64,000 nucleotides of DNA from Elusimicrobiales bacterium (GTDB taxonomy: Bacteria > Elusimicrobiota > Elusimicrobia > Elusimicrobiales > UBA9959): contig JAILAB010000007.1 of NCBI GenBank assembly GCA_024681855.1, forward strand, positions 1 through 64,000. The letters are read 5' to 3'. The notes below the pieces were generated by a model. It worked only from the letters and a program-made list of their open reading frames with translations, was not told where the DNA came from and did no database searches. Below are positions 24,507 through 34,270 of the stretch, piece by piece. Position 1 is the first letter of the stretch. Every line of letters begins with the position of its first letter. The position numbers and the translations under genes are program-made.

Positions 24507-25382
24507 ATGTTGGAAATAAAAACAGTTGATAAATTGCCGATAGGAACTCTTCATAAATGCTTTTTGGAGATAATGGGGAAAAATGCCCCAAATGTTTTTA
24601 CTCCAGAAGCTTTGATGAGCATGAACACCACCAGAGGTGTTGATTATCGCGCAAGCCTATGCGCTATGGACGGCAACAGAATGGTGGCTTTTATCCTTAA
24701 TTCCATTGGAATATGGGAAAGAAAGCAGACAGCATATATTATAGGAACAGGCATAGTTCCTGAATATAGGCCTACTGCATTGTCAAGGGAGCTGTTCATA
24801 AAAGTAAAAGAGCTGTTAAAAAAAATAGGTTTCCAGCAATTTATGCTTGATGTGGCTATAGCCAATGAGAAAGCATTGGAGCTTTACAGGAATTTAGGCT
24901 TTGAGGAAACCAGAAGATTTGTTTCAATGATTCTTTCCGGGCATCCTCTTTCTGTGGTGAAACAGTCCATGCAGATAGATGAAGCTCCGCGCGAGAAGTG
25001 GACTGAGCTGCGCACCTTAATGATTGCGGATCATGCTTTGCAGCCTTCATGGCTTAATACATGGGAAACTTTTTACCGCATGCCAGAATCATATTCTGTG
25101 GTTTATTCTTCAATAGTTGGCGAAGTGGCAGGCGTAGTGATTTATTCTAAGGATTCCGGGGAAATTCATCAGCTTTGGGTTAACAGCAAATGGCGGGCAT
25201 CTGGCGTAGCATCTGCTCTGCTTGCTAATGTTGCGGAAAATTCTTATTCCGGTGGCAAGCTTGTATGGCATAACATTGACGTAAAAGCTAAAGATATTCT
25301 TAATTTCCTTCGCGGCAGAGGTTTTGAAGACAGCATTACTAAATCAGAGATGAAAATGGAACTTTTCCAGCGTAAAGCATGA
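24507..25382 (+). CDS. Tandem GNAT-domain acetyltransferase
   Basis: 291 residues with two GNAT-type halves. The N-terminal half (~1-145) shows IIGTGIVPEYRPTALSRELF (acetyl-CoA loop region, ~85-104) and NEKALELYRNLGFEETRRF, a typical GNAT beta4-alpha4-beta5 end. The C-terminal half (~150-291) has LWVNSKWRASGVASALL (Q/RxxGxG/A-like, ~229-245) and LNFLRGRGFED. Double-GNAT proteins of this sort act on varied amines; the substrate is unknown. There is no ribosome site, and the -10 lies 14 bases upstream. A terminator follows at 25405. Confidence 0.82.
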   Translation: MLEIKTVDKLPIGTLHKCFLEIMGKNAPNVFTPEALMSMNTTRGVDYRASLCAMDGNRMVAFILNSIGIWERKQTAYIIGTGIVPEYRPTALSRELFIKVKELLKKIGFQQFMLDVAIANEKALELYRNLGFEETRRFVSMILSGHPLSVVKQSMQIDEAPREKWTELRTLMIADHALQPSWLNTWETFYRMPESYSVVYSSIVGEVAGVVIYSKDSGEIHQLWVNSKWRASGVASALLANVAENSYSGGKLVWHNIDVKAKDILNFLRGRGFEDSITKSEMKMELFQRKA

Positions 25383-25404
25383 TTTCCCTTTATTTGCCGT
25401 TTTC

Positions 25405-25432
25405 AGGCCGGATTTTTTTCCGGCCTTTTTTA
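25405..25432 (+). terminator. Intrinsic terminator after the GNAT gene
   Basis: AGGCCGGA and TCCGGCCT form a perfect 8 bp stem with a 6-T loop, followed by TTTTTTAT. Confidence 0.92.
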
Positions 25433-25661
25433 TATTTCTTAAGGCCTTGTTATACATAAGCATTGATAGCAAAAACGCTATGCGTCATTGAGGGGAATAT
25501 TGTTGGCAGTTATAGATGTTCATTCTGCTATACCTTATTTTGCTGTTTTTCTTCTCGTTTTATTATCAATGCTTGAATTTCCTTTTGCAAAATGTTTTAA
25601 TTCCTATAGGCAGCATTGCCTTAACGATTTAGCAGTTATAATATTCAGGAGAAAAGACAAA

Positions 25662-26828
25662 ATGGAAAAACCGACAATTAGAACTAAATGCCCCAATTTC
25701 TCTTCCGGTCCCTGCGCGAAACGCCCCGGCTGGACAGTTGAGGCGCTTAAAAATGCTCTGGTGGGCCGTTCCCATCGTTCAAAAGAGGGAAAAGCCCGTA
25801 TTCAGCTTTGCTCTGACCTGATGAAAGAGATTTTACAGCTGCCGGAAGGATACCGCATAGGTGTGGTTGCCGGCTCCGATACTGGCGCCGTCGAGTGCGC
25901 TCTCTGGTCAACACTCGGCCCCAGGCCCGTAGATGTTTTCGGCTGGGAATCATTCAGCAAAGGCTGGATTAAGGATATAAAGAAATATCTCAAACTTGAG
26001 AATGTAAGGGATTTCACCGCCGACTATGGCAAACTGCCGGATTTCAGGCAGGCGGACCCCGATCACGATATCGTTTTTACCTGGAACGGAACAACCAGCG
26101 GTGTAAAGGTACCTAACCTCGACTGGCTGCCGGCCGATCACAAAGGTCTTGCCATCTGCGATGCCACCAGCGGTGTTTTCGCAATGGATATAGATTTTAC
26201 CAAGATTGATATTCTTACCTTCTCATGGCAGAAGGTTTTAGGCGGTGAAGCAGCTCACGGTGTTATTATTCTTTCCCCGAAGGCTGTTGCCCGCATGGAA
26301 GAGCGCGTGCCGCAGATTCCGTGGCCGATGCCAAAAATATTCCGCCTTGCCGAGCTCAAGAAACTTAAACCGGGCGAACTTGAATACAGCACAATCAACA
26401 CGCCTTCAATGCTCTGCATAGAAGATGCCATCGATGCGCTGAACTGGGCAAAATCCGTTGGCGGCCTGCAGGGTCTTATAAAGAGAAGCCAGGCGAATCT
26501 TGCCGCTTTTGAGAAATGGGTTGAGAAAACAGAATGGATAGATTTCCTTGCGGAAAGCAAAGAAATCCGCTCCAATACATCAGTGTGCTTTAAGATAGTT
26601 GCTCCCTGGTTTACCGCTCTTGACAAGGAAGAGCAGGCAAAGGCTGCCAAGAAGATTACAGCCCTTCTTGCCAAGGAAGGCGTTGCCAATGACATTAATT
26701 CCTATAAGGATGCTCCCACCGGAATCCGCGTATGGTGCGGTGCAACGGTTGAAACCTCGGATATTGAAGCGCTCACACACTGGCTTGACTGGGGCTATGA
26801 GCAGGTAAAGGCCGAATATACAAAATAA
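25662..26828 (+). CDS. serC: Phosphoserine aminotransferase
   Basis: 388 residues. It converts 3-phosphohydroxypyruvate plus glutamate to phosphoserine, using PLP. The PLP lysine is in [10 protein letters not shown] (~K190), preceded by the conserved GTTSG and [10 protein letters not shown] segments. The form matches the alternative SerC subgroup (TIGR01365-like) rather than the E. coli type. The ORF is open back to 25488, but the ATG at 25662 is chosen because AGGAG sits 11 bases upstream and the protein then begins with the family-typical [16 protein letters not shown]. serA follows after 14 bases, so the two form an operon. Confidence 0.95.
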   Translation: MEKPTIRTKCPNFSSGPCAKRPGWTVEALKNALVGRSHRSKEGKARIQLCSDLMKEILQLPEGYRIGVVAGSDTGAVECALWSTLGPRPVDVFGWESFSKGWIKDIKKYLKLENVRDFTADYGKLPDFRQADPDHDIVFTWNGTTSGVKVPNLDWLPADHKGLAICDATSGVFAMDIDFTKIDILTFSWQKVLGGEAAHGVIILSPKAVARMEERVPQIPWPMPKIFRLAELKKLKPGELEYSTINTPSMLCIEDAIDALNWAKSVGGLQGLIKRSQANLAAFEKWVEKTEWIDFLAESKEIRSNTSVCFKIVAPWFTALDKEEQAKAAKKITALLAKEGVANDINSYKDAPTGIRVWCGATVETSDIEALTHWLDWGYEQVKAEYTK

Positions 26829-26842
26829 GGAGAAAATAAAAA

Positions 26843-27793
26843 ATGGCATTCAAAGTTTTAATTGCTGACAAATCAGACAAGATATGTGAGACCATTCTCA
26901 AGGAAAGAGGTCTTGAGCCGGTTGTTAAAACCGGAATGACCCCGGAAGAACTGAAAGCCTGCATTGGCGAATATGACGCCATTGTGGTGCGCTCCGCCAC
27001 AACGCTTACCGCGGACATTCTCAAAGAAGCCAAAAATATGAAGGTTGCGGTACGTGCCGGAGCTGGCTATGACAACATTGACGTTGCCGCCGCCAAAGAA
27101 AACAAGATTGTCGTTATGAATACTCCTACCGGCAATTCACAGTCTGCCGCCGAGCACGCTTTTGCTCTTATGATGGCTCTTGCCCGCCAGATTCCGCAGG
27201 CAAACACATCAACACATGCCGGAAAATGGGAAAAGAGCAAATTCAAGGGCGTTGAAATATGCGGCAAGACCGTCGGAATTGTAGGCTGCGGCAATATCGG
27301 CAAGATTTTCGCCGACATGGCCCATGGCCATCACATGACCGTCCTCGGCTTTGATCCGTTCCTTTCTGACGAAGTTGCGGCAAAACTGAACATTAAGAAA
27401 GTAACCATGGACGAGCTTTATGCGAAATCCGACTTTGTTACATATCACACAATACTTACGCCGGAGACAAAAGGCATGGTGAACAAGGAAGCCATTGCCA
27501 AGATGAAGAAAGGCATACGCCTTATCAACTGCTCCCGCGGAGCGATTATGAACGAGCAGGACATTCTTGAAGGAATTGCCAGCGGGCAGATTGCGGGCCT
27601 TGCCTGCGATGTGTACGCCAATGAGCCTGCAAAGGAACATCCTTTCTTCGGCAATGAGAACATAATCTGCACACCGCATATCGCCGCCTCCACAAAGGAT
27701 GCGCAGATAAGGGTTGCCCAGCAGGCAGCCGAGCAGATCGCAGACTTCCTCATAGACGGCAATAAGAGAAACGCAGTAAAAGGCAGCTATTAA
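26843..27793 (+). CDS. serA: D-3-phosphoglycerate dehydrogenase (short form)
   Basis: 316 residues, D-2-hydroxyacid dehydrogenase family. It oxidises 3-phosphoglycerate with NAD, the first step of serine synthesis. The NAD motif GIVGCGNIGKIFAD is at ~148-161. The catalytic Arg is in LINCSRG, the Glu in DVYANEPA and the His in TPHIAAST. The protein ends shortly after the catalytic domain, with no ACT or ASB regulatory domain, so it should not be feedback-inhibited by serine through ACT. It is coupled to serC (14-base gap with AAGGAG). A terminator follows. Confidence 0.93.
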   Translation: MAFKVLIADKSDKICETILKERGLEPVVKTGMTPEELKACIGEYDAIVVRSATTLTADILKEAKNMKVAVRAGAGYDNIDVAAAKENKIVVMNTPTGNSQSAAEHAFALMMALARQIPQANTSTHAGKWEKSKFKGVEICGKTVGIVGCGNIGKIFADMAHGHHMTVLGFDPFLSDEVAAKLNIKKVTMDELYAKSDFVTYHTILTPETKGMVNKEAIAKMKKGIRLINCSRGAIMNEQDILEGIASGQIAGLACDVYANEPAKEHPFFGNENIICTPHIAASTKDAQIRVAQQAAEQIADFLIDGNKRNAVKGSY

Positions 27794-27807
27794 TCTGCTT
27801 TTATCAT

Positions 27808-27845
27808 AAACCCGGTGCCTGCCTTCTGGCGGGAGCCGGGTTTTT
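27808..27845 (+). terminator. Intrinsic terminator after serCA
   Basis: AAACCCGG and CCGGGTTT arms with an inner GCC/GGC stem close a hairpin followed by TTTTT at 27841-27845. Read-through could still reach the DUF1015 gene 35 bases later. Confidence 0.85.
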
Positions 27846-27879
27846 CAGATTTAATATAAATTTCAAGGATAATAAAGAA

Positions 27880-29142
27880 ATGGCAAAATTACCTCTTTTC
27901 ACACCTATTTACGGCATACGCCCTGCTCCCGGCAAGGCACAGGAAGTTATAGCTCCTCCTTACGATGTTCTCAATTCCGAGGAGGCCAGGGAGATGGCAA
28001 AAGGGAAGCCTAACAGCTTCCTGCACGTTTCCAAGGCTGAAATTGACCTTCCCGAAGGCACGAATGTTTACAGCGAGGAAGTGTATAAGAAAGCCGGAGA
28101 GAATTTCCGCAGAATGTTAAAGGAAGGCCTGCTCATAAGGGACACAAAAAAGATGTTCTATGTGTACCGTCTCAAAATGGGCGATCACGTTCAGACCGGC
28201 CTCGTAGTAGGCGCATGCGTTGAGGATTACGATGCGAACCGCATACGCAAGCATGAATTTACCCGTGTTGACAAGGAAGATGACCGCGTGAATCAGATCA
28301 AGTTCGTGGAAGCCCAGACCGGTCCCGGACTTATTGCCTACAAGCAGATTCCCGCCGTTGACGCTATAATAAAGAAAACCGTGCAGAACAAGCCGGAATT
28401 TTCTGCCGAAGGCCAGGGCGGAGTGATTCACACACTCTGGACAATTTCTGACGATAATGACATAAAGGTCATTCAGGAAGAATTTGAGAAACAGCCTGCC
28501 GTGTATATTGCCGACGGACATCATCGCAGCGCTGCCGCCAGCCGCGTTAAGAAATGGATGATTGAAAAACGAGGAGCGGAGCACAAGGGCGACGAATCCT
28601 ATAATACATATCTTGCTGTGGCATTCCCTGTCAATGAAATGAAGATATGGGATTATAACAGAGTTGTCCGCGACCTTAACGGTCTTACGCCTGATGCGTT
28701 TATGGCTGAAATAAAGAAGTCATTCAAGGTTGAGGACGCTGCCTGCAAGAATTGTGCCAAGCCAAAGGCCCGCCGCGAATTTGCGATGTACCTTGGCGGC
28801 AAATGGTACAAGCTGACCCCGATAGTGCCTACCCCGGATGCCAAGGATGACCCTGTCGCCGCATTGGACGTGAGCGTTCTTTCCGACCTCGTGATTGACA
28901 AAATCCTCGGCATAAAGGATCTTCGCAAAGATCATCGCATAGACTTCGTTGGCGGCATACGTGGCCTCGGAGAACTTGAGAAACGCGTAAATTCAGGCGA
29001 AATGGCAGTGGCATTCGCACTGTTCCCGACTTCCATAGAGGAGCTTATCCTCGTGGCGGACGCCAACAAGATTATGCCTCCCAAGTCCACCTGGTTTGAA
29101 CCCAAGCTCGCAGACGGAGTAGTTTCAAATCCGCTGATGTAA
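27880..29142 (+). CDS. DUF1015 family protein (COG4198)
   Basis: 420 residues, DUF1015 family. The family opening (FTPIYGIRPAPGKAQEVIAPPYDVL, residues ~6-30) is followed by the conserved FLHVSKAE, the KHEFT motif near residue 125 and a YIADGHHRSAAASR block at ~209-222. The DGHHR signature resembles the DGxHR-type motif of ParB/sulfiredoxin-fold proteins, which include free-serine kinases (SerK, SbnI). The gene directly follows serC-serA, and no serB phosphatase gene is visible. A role in serine-phosphate chemistry is therefore worth testing but is inference only. Biochemical function of the family is not known to me. Confidence 0.88.
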   Translation: MAKLPLFTPIYGIRPAPGKAQEVIAPPYDVLNSEEAREMAKGKPNSFLHVSKAEIDLPEGTNVYSEEVYKKAGENFRRMLKEGLLIRDTKKMFYVYRLKMGDHVQTGLVVGACVEDYDANRIRKHEFTRVDKEDDRVNQIKFVEAQTGPGLIAYKQIPAVDAIIKKTVQNKPEFSAEGQGGVIHTLWTISDDNDIKVIQEEFEKQPAVYIADGHHRSAAASRVKKWMIEKRGAEHKGDESYNTYLAVAFPVNEMKIWDYNRVVRDLNGLTPDAFMAEIKKSFKVEDAACKNCAKPKARREFAMYLGGKWYKLTPIVPTPDAKDDPVAALDVSVLSDLVIDKILGIKDLRKDHRIDFVGGIRGLGELEKRVNSGEMAVAFALFPTSIEELILVADANKIMPPKSTWFEPKLADGVVSNPLM

Positions 29143-29191
29143 TTCCGTCAGGCGGAATTTGGAAAAGGCAGTTATTATACTGTAGAAAAAA

Positions 29192-29224
29192 TACCCGCTG
29201 TTTAAAAACGGCGGGTGTTTTTTT
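29192..29224 (+). terminator. Intrinsic terminator after the DUF1015 gene
   Basis: ACCCGCTGTTT and AAACGGCGGGT pair with one mismatch and are followed by GTTTTTTTT. Confidence 0.9.
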
Positions 29225-29433
29225 GTCATAAAGCTGTATAGGAAAACTGGGCTTAATAGGCAAAATGCCTGGTTCAAACATATTTTTTCTCAATAAAATT
29301 CTCTATTCCAAAATTATAAGCTTTTATTATTTCCAGATGATATAGCCGTGCTATTTGGGCCTTTTGGCCTGGAATATCAATATTATTATAACTTACAATA
29401 TATAAAAGGCATTCTGCCTTTGCGGAGAATTTT

Positions 29434-30768
29434 ATGAAGACATTTCTTTCTTTTATTCTTTCTTTTGTATTTATGGCATCTTTTGCAGGCCCGCTTTTTG
29501 CCGGTGCTCTTGATGAACTTGCCGGGCAGAGCGGTAACCGGCACTATCGCATGCAACATCAAAAGCCTGTGAATGTTGCTCCGGCAGCTCCGATGCCTAG
29601 AGAATCTGTTGAAAGTAAGAAAAAACATTCTGAATGGCTGATAATGGTTTATGTGGCCGGAGTTAATAATCTGGGTCTTTTTCATGAAGCTGAAAAAAAT
29701 CTGGATGAAATGGAAAAAGGACTTTCCGCTGGACAGGACAATGTAAGATTTGTTGTTGAATATGCCTCAATGTCTGGTGATAATGGGGTCTCTTTCGGAA
29801 ACGGCACTTCCACGCTTCTAGTTGTCCCAGATAAGACTGTTGGCATTAAATCACAGGTAATACGTACTAGCCCTGGGGCAGATACCGGCAATGTGAACAC
29901 ATTGTCAAGATTTATCCACAGTGTAAAACAGTGCTTTACTGCAGATCACACAATGCTGATAATATGGAATCATGGCGGGGGACTTAAAGGAATTGCCAGT
30001 GATGATCTTCACGGCAGCGGAATGAGCTTGAAAAATCTTAGTTCTGCTTTGAAAAGTCTTGTATCTGCTTATGGAAAGTTTGATATTATTGCAACTGACG
30101 CATGTTTAATGCAGATGCTGTCAATAGCTTATGAATTTAAAGATTACGCAGATATAATAATAGGTTCTCAGCAGCCAATTCCGGGGCCGGGGTATAAATA
30201 TGATTCCATTGCCGAGACGCTTTCTGCTTCTGGCGGCCATTCCGCTGAGGATGTTGCCAGAATAGTTGTTGAGCAGTATGAGAGAAAGTACTTTTCTTAT
30301 CCTGTAGATCCTAAATATGGGTATGCGTACCCGCAGCTTTCAGCAATAAGAACAAAATATCTGCCTGATTTAAAAAACAATATAGATTCCTGGGCATATT
30401 TAATGGCTTCTGACAGAAAGCTTATGCGAAAATTTAATAACAGCTCTTTTGTTAACAATAAGAAAGGTATTCATTTTATGTATCACTTGGAATATTCGCG
30501 TGATCTTGTAAGGATGATAGAAATTATAAATAAAAATAGAAATCATAACGACTCTGTGAGAGTTGCAGGTGATGGTATCAGAAATTTTGTGGAAAATAAA
30601 CTTGTCATTAAAAATTTCTCACTGTCAGGAAGAGAGCATGGTGTTTCCGTCTATCTCCCGTTTTTAGAATATGATGCCTCACTTTATGAGCCTCTTCAGT
30701 TTGCAAAAGATTCATACTGGGGCACTTTTGTTAGAAATATTGTTCAGAATAATATAGACAGCTGGTGA
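29434..30768 (+). CDS. Secreted clostripain-family (C11) cysteine protease
   Basis: 444 residues. A signal peptide (~1-23, ending ...PLFAGA) is followed by a peptidase C11 domain from ~65. The catalytic dyad is visible: His in IIWNHGGG (~173-180) and Cys in ATDACLMQM (~221-229), followed by the typical SQQPIPGPGYKYD loop. C11 enzymes cleave after Arg/Lys and are often self-activating; in gut bacteria some are secreted. GGAG lies 9 bases upstream of the ATG. The stop overlaps an exported partner gene by 4 bases, so the two are co-expressed. Confidence 0.9.
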   Translation: MKTFLSFILSFVFMASFAGPLFAGALDELAGQSGNRHYRMQHQKPVNVAPAAPMPRESVESKKKHSEWLIMVYVAGVNNLGLFHEAEKNLDEMEKGLSAGQDNVRFVVEYASMSGDNGVSFGNGTSTLLVVPDKTVGIKSQVIRTSPGADTGNVNTLSRFIHSVKQCFTADHTMLIIWNHGGGLKGIASDDLHGSGMSLKNLSSALKSLVSAYGKFDIIATDACLMQMLSIAYEFKDYADIIIGSQQPIPGPGYKYDSIAETLSASGGHSAEDVARIVVEQYERKYFSYPVDPKYGYAYPQLSAIRTKYLPDLKNNIDSWAYLMASDRKLMRKFNNSSFVNNKKGIHFMYHLEYSRDLVRMIEIINKNRNHNDSVRVAGDGIRNFVENKLVIKNFSLSGREHGVSVYLPFLEYDASLYEPLQFAKDSYWGTFVRNIVQNNIDSW

Positions 30769-32633
30769 AAAATATGAAAATGACTCTTTTTTTTCTGCTT
30801 GCTTTATTTCCGCTAATTCTGCCTTTGCCTGTTCATGCCCAATATGAGACTTTCTGTTATTATTATAATAACCAGCTTGTCATTTCTTTAAACCGGCCGG
30901 CTTATGAAGGCATAAATGATAACAGGTCTGAAGATGTTAAATTAGATTATGTCACAAGGTATATTTATCTTGCGAATCCTTTCGCCGCAAAGGATTTTCT
31001 GAATAATCAGAAACTGCTTGATATGGATTCGGCTCGTACTGGTTCCACATTGAAGCCGCAGGCTATGGCTTTGCAGGATTTATATACTCTTATGAACAGA
31101 GACTGGAATCCTGGGCAGTTTAATGAGTTGAATAAGTCTCTCATTAACCGCATAGGAAAAGACAAACCGCTTCACAGTTCAGGATTGGTTAGTCCTGATA
31201 CTGTAATTATATGGCTTAAAACATATCTTTCAACCCGTTACGGTGATTACAACAGTGAAAAAATGCTTACGGTCAAAAAAGCTGTGCGCGACTGGACAAC
31301 GGTTTTTGGCTCTGTAAAGACTATAAGATTTGCATGGAGCAATCCCAATCCTAAATACGGAGATTATGTTACTATCCAGGCCAGCGAATGGACTGAAAAA
31401 AGTCTTTTGGAAAGAAATGCGATAATCAAAGCTTTTCACAGATATAATATATATCTTGTCAAGAATGGAAATAACAGTCTTGCTGAATATTGCGAAAATG
31501 AAGATGAAAAGCACTTTAGTTTTGAAGAAATGGATCAGAAATGGGAACATGGTGTCCGCACAGGAAAGCGTTCCGCAATGATGACAAGCGGTCAGGGGCA
31601 GCAGCTTGCCAGCATGGATCATAATGCGGATAATTCAGCTCTCCTGAATAACTATTTTGATGGTACGGTTTCCAGGTCTGAACATGAATTAAAGATGTGG
31701 GATGCCAATCGCGATTCCGACAATAGAGAGCTTTTTTCTAGAGATAACAGAGAGCTTGCCGCTTCAATGCTAAAGACCTCTATATTAAAAGAGCTTAATG
31801 GAACCACAGCCGGAAACCGCCTGAAAGATAATTTCAGGATTGAAATAGCTTACTGTGATAAAGGGTATTCTGAACTTAAACCTGATGGAACCATAGTGCT
31901 TGATGAGGAAATAATACAGCAGTATATGCGTTTGAGAGGGTTTACTGCCGCTTCCATGATTAAGGATGCTTCGCAAATGCAGGAGCTGGCAAAATATATG
32001 TCTCCTATTGTTGTTTATGAAAGTGCGCGCAGGGAACAGGATGTTTGGGCAAAAGCAAATAATAAATACAAGCCGCGCACGCAGGAAGATGAAATTGACG
32101 CAAGATCTCTGGAGGCTTTGTATTTTAATGAAAAAAGCAGAACCGACAGCCGTTTTGCATATATTTTTGTTAATGCTGAAAACTATTCCAGATATGCTGC
32201 TAAGCGTATGGAAAATGCTGCAAGCTATACGCAGGGCAGAAAAATGTTTGCTGACAATGTCCGCATGGAATGTTCTAATCTTCCCACTATAAGCAGTTCC
32301 ACGTCAGGCCTGCTTGCCGGCGTTAATAAGGAGCTTGAGCGCAGGAAGGCTTTGTCAGCTGGGGAAAGAGAAAATGAATTTTCTTTCATTACTTATGCGG
32401 AAGTGTGTTATATGACCCCAGATGAGATTATGTCTTCTCTTAGGGATATACAGGAAGGCGCTCTTGTAATGCTCTCTGATAGTCTTAATTCGGGAGCCTA
32501 TGAGGAATATAACAGAAATGCTATTTCAGCGACACGGAATAATTTCAATAATATTGGCAAAACTAAAGCGAATGAATCAAATGCAGGTATGCATTCATCC
32601 AGAGTGATAAAAGAAATTCCGCCTATGCCTTAA
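30765..32633 (+). CDS. Exported protein of unknown function, partner of the C11 protease
   Basis: 622 residues from GTG 30765 (overlaps the protease stop) or ATG 30774. A signal peptide ends near ...PVHAQYE (~25). No family is recognised. The mature protein is polar with many Asn, Tyr and Ser. A segment around residues 412-450 reads VVYESARREQD..., then a TQEDEIDARSLEALYFNEK helix. This has the rhythm of a zinc metallopeptidase (HExxH plus a later E), but the His positions are Tyr and Arg, so it would be inactive as a zincin. It could be a substrate, inhibitor or anchor of the C11 protease. A terminator follows 25 bases after the stop. Confidence 0.65.
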   Translation: MKNMKMTLFFLLALFPLILPLPVHAQYETFCYYYNNQLVISLNRPAYEGINDNRSEDVKLDYVTRYIYLANPFAAKDFLNNQKLLDMDSARTGSTLKPQAMALQDLYTLMNRDWNPGQFNELNKSLINRIGKDKPLHSSGLVSPDTVIIWLKTYLSTRYGDYNSEKMLTVKKAVRDWTTVFGSVKTIRFAWSNPNPKYGDYVTIQASEWTEKSLLERNAIIKAFHRYNIYLVKNGNNSLAEYCENEDEKHFSFEEMDQKWEHGVRTGKRSAMMTSGQGQQLASMDHNADNSALLNNYFDGTVSRSEHELKMWDANRDSDNRELFSRDNRELAASMLKTSILKELNGTTAGNRLKDNFRIEIAYCDKGYSELKPDGTIVLDEEIIQQYMRLRGFTAASMIKDASQMQELAKYMSPIVVYESARREQDVWAKANNKYKPRTQEDEIDARSLEALYFNEKSRTDSRFAYIFVNAENYSRYAAKRMENAASYTQGRKMFADNVRMECSNLPTISSSTSGLLAGVNKELERRKALSAGERENEFSFITYAEVCYMTPDEIMSSLRDIQEGALVMLSDSLNSGAYEEYNRNAISATRNNFNNIGKTKANESNAGMHSSRVIKEIPPMP

Positions 32634-32657
32634 TGTGATACGGTGTTAAGTATGAAT

Positions 32658-32686
32658 AAAAATGCCCGGTGAAACCGGGCATTTTT
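32658..32686 (+). terminator. Intrinsic terminator after the C11 operon
   Basis: AAAAATGCCCGG and CCGGGCATTTTT form a perfect 12 bp stem with a 5-base loop. Confidence 0.92.
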
Positions 32687-32857
32687 AATGTATCAGAAAT
32701 CAAATGTAATAGATTATGCTTTAGCAGTTTTTTACATGACAAAATATTCTTGCGATGATAAATGCACGGCATACTGAACAGTTATACAGCGTAAAATTTT
32801 TATATTATATACGAATACACATAGTAAATTTTCGGACAATATTATCAGGATAATATC

Positions 32858-34198
32858 ATGCGGATAACAGAATTTCTTAAAGGCGGTTATAAAGACAGCG
32901 CAAACATACAAAATATATATAAACTGGAAGGCTTTGTGCCGCTGGGGCAGGCTCTGCCGTTTGGAATGCAGCATGTTCTCGCCATGCTTGTATCAAATAT
33001 TGTGCCGATAATTCTTGTGGCCGGCATGGCAGGGCTTTCACCGTCTTTAAAAGCCATTCTTATTCAGAACTGCATGATAATAGCCGGAATAGGAACTCTT
33101 GTGCAGCTGTACCCGATCTGGAGAGCCGGGTCAGGTTTGCCAATAGTTATGGGTACAAGTTTTACTTTTGTGGCCGTAAACGGGTATATAGCGTCAAAAT
33201 ACGGATACGGTGCGGTTATAGGCGGCGTGATAGCTGGCGGAATTCTGGAAGGTCTGTTAGGCCTGTTTGCAGGATACTGGCTTAAATACATTTCTCCTGT
33301 AGTCGCGGCCTGTGTCGTAACGTCTATCGGCTTATCGCTTCTGCCTGTCGGTGCCGCCAGTTTTGCCGGTGGCCTGGGTTCTGCGGATTTTGCGTCTGCT
33401 AAAAATATGGCGCTTGGCGCTATAACGCTTATGTCCCTGATTTTGATAGATGTTTTTTCCAAAGGATTCATAAAACGCCTTGCCGTGCTTATTTCACTTG
33501 CAATAGGATATATTGCCGCGCTTGCCATGGGAAAGGTTGACTTTTCCGCCCTGCATGGAATATCTGTCCTGTCCCTGCCTCACATAATGCCTGTTATTCC
33601 TGAATTCCGCCTGGATGCTGTTCTGGGAATACTGCTTGTATATCTTGTTTCAGCAGCTGAAACCATAGGCGATACCAGCGCATTATGCAATATGGCCCTT
33701 GACCGCAGGCCTTCGCATAAGGAAGTATCCGGCAGTCTTGTGTGCGACGGATTCTGCAGTTCACTCGCCGGAATTTTTGGCTGTATTTCAATAACGTCAT
33801 ACAGTCAGAATATAGGGCTTGTGGCCATGACAAAGGTAATAAACCGTTTTACAATAGCCACGGGGGCTGCGGTAATGGTTGTCGCCGGGCTTTTCCCGCC
33901 GGTAGGCGCATTGCTGGCAACCCTGCCTGATGCTGTTCTTGGCGGCTGTACGATAATAATGTTCGGACAGATAGTTATTTCAGGCATTTACATGATGAGA
34001 AAATGCGGTTTTACGGAGCGCAATACGCTTATAATCGCTCTTTCGCTTTCTGTAGGCATGGGCTTTACCGGTGTGCAGGGAATGTTCTCAATGCTGCCGG
34101 AAATATGGGCTGACAGCCTGCAGAACAACTGCGTAGCCATAGTGTTTTTAATATCCCTTGCAATGGATATCCTTCTGCCAGGAAAAGAAAAAAATTAG
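32858..34198 (+). CDS. NCS2-family nucleobase (xanthine/uracil/urate) permease
   Basis: 446 residues, about 12-14 membrane segments. NCS2/NAT features: FGMQHVLAM (~41-49, with the conserved QH), the AAETIGDTSA segment (~262-271, substrate-contacting Glu) and the NAT signature SQNIGLVAMT (~310-319). It imports a nucleobase by proton symport. Residues do not let me choose between xanthine, urate and uracil, but with the two molybdenum hydroxylases and PreTA/SsnA in the window a purine substrate is plausible. No purine riboswitch was found upstream. AGGA precedes the ATG by 9 bases. Confidence 0.92.
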   Translation: MRITEFLKGGYKDSANIQNIYKLEGFVPLGQALPFGMQHVLAMLVSNIVPIILVAGMAGLSPSLKAILIQNCMIIAGIGTLVQLYPIWRAGSGLPIVMGTSFTFVAVNGYIASKYGYGAVIGGVIAGGILEGLLGLFAGYWLKYISPVVAACVVTSIGLSLLPVGAASFAGGLGSADFASAKNMALGAITLMSLILIDVFSKGFIKRLAVLISLAIGYIAALAMGKVDFSALHGISVLSLPHIMPVIPEFRLDAVLGILLVYLVSAAETIGDTSALCNMALDRRPSHKEVSGSLVCDGFCSSLAGIFGCISITSYSQNIGLVAMTKVINRFTIATGAAVMVVAGLFPPVGALLATLPDAVLGGCTIIMFGQIVISGIYMMRKCGFTERNTLIIALSLSVGMGFTGVQGMFSMLPEIWADSLQNNCVAIVFLISLAMDILLPGKEKN

Positions 34199-34205
34199 AG
34201 CGGAA

Positions 34206-34244
34206 CAAAAAAAGGCCGGTATTTTTTACCGGCCTCTGTTTTTG
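34206..34244 (+). terminator. Intrinsic terminator after the NCS2 permease
   Basis: AGGCCGGTA (34213-34221) and TACCGGCCT (34227-34235) pair perfectly, with A-rich and T-rich flanks on either side, so it may act in both directions. Confidence 0.9.
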
Positions 34245-34270
34245 TGCTTATCTGTTTTCATCGAGTATAA

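Noticed and set aside
32640-32857. Possible purine riboswitch before the NCS2 permease
   Set aside because: The conserved purine-aptamer loops and P1 were not found; the sequence is AT-rich without the expected pairing.
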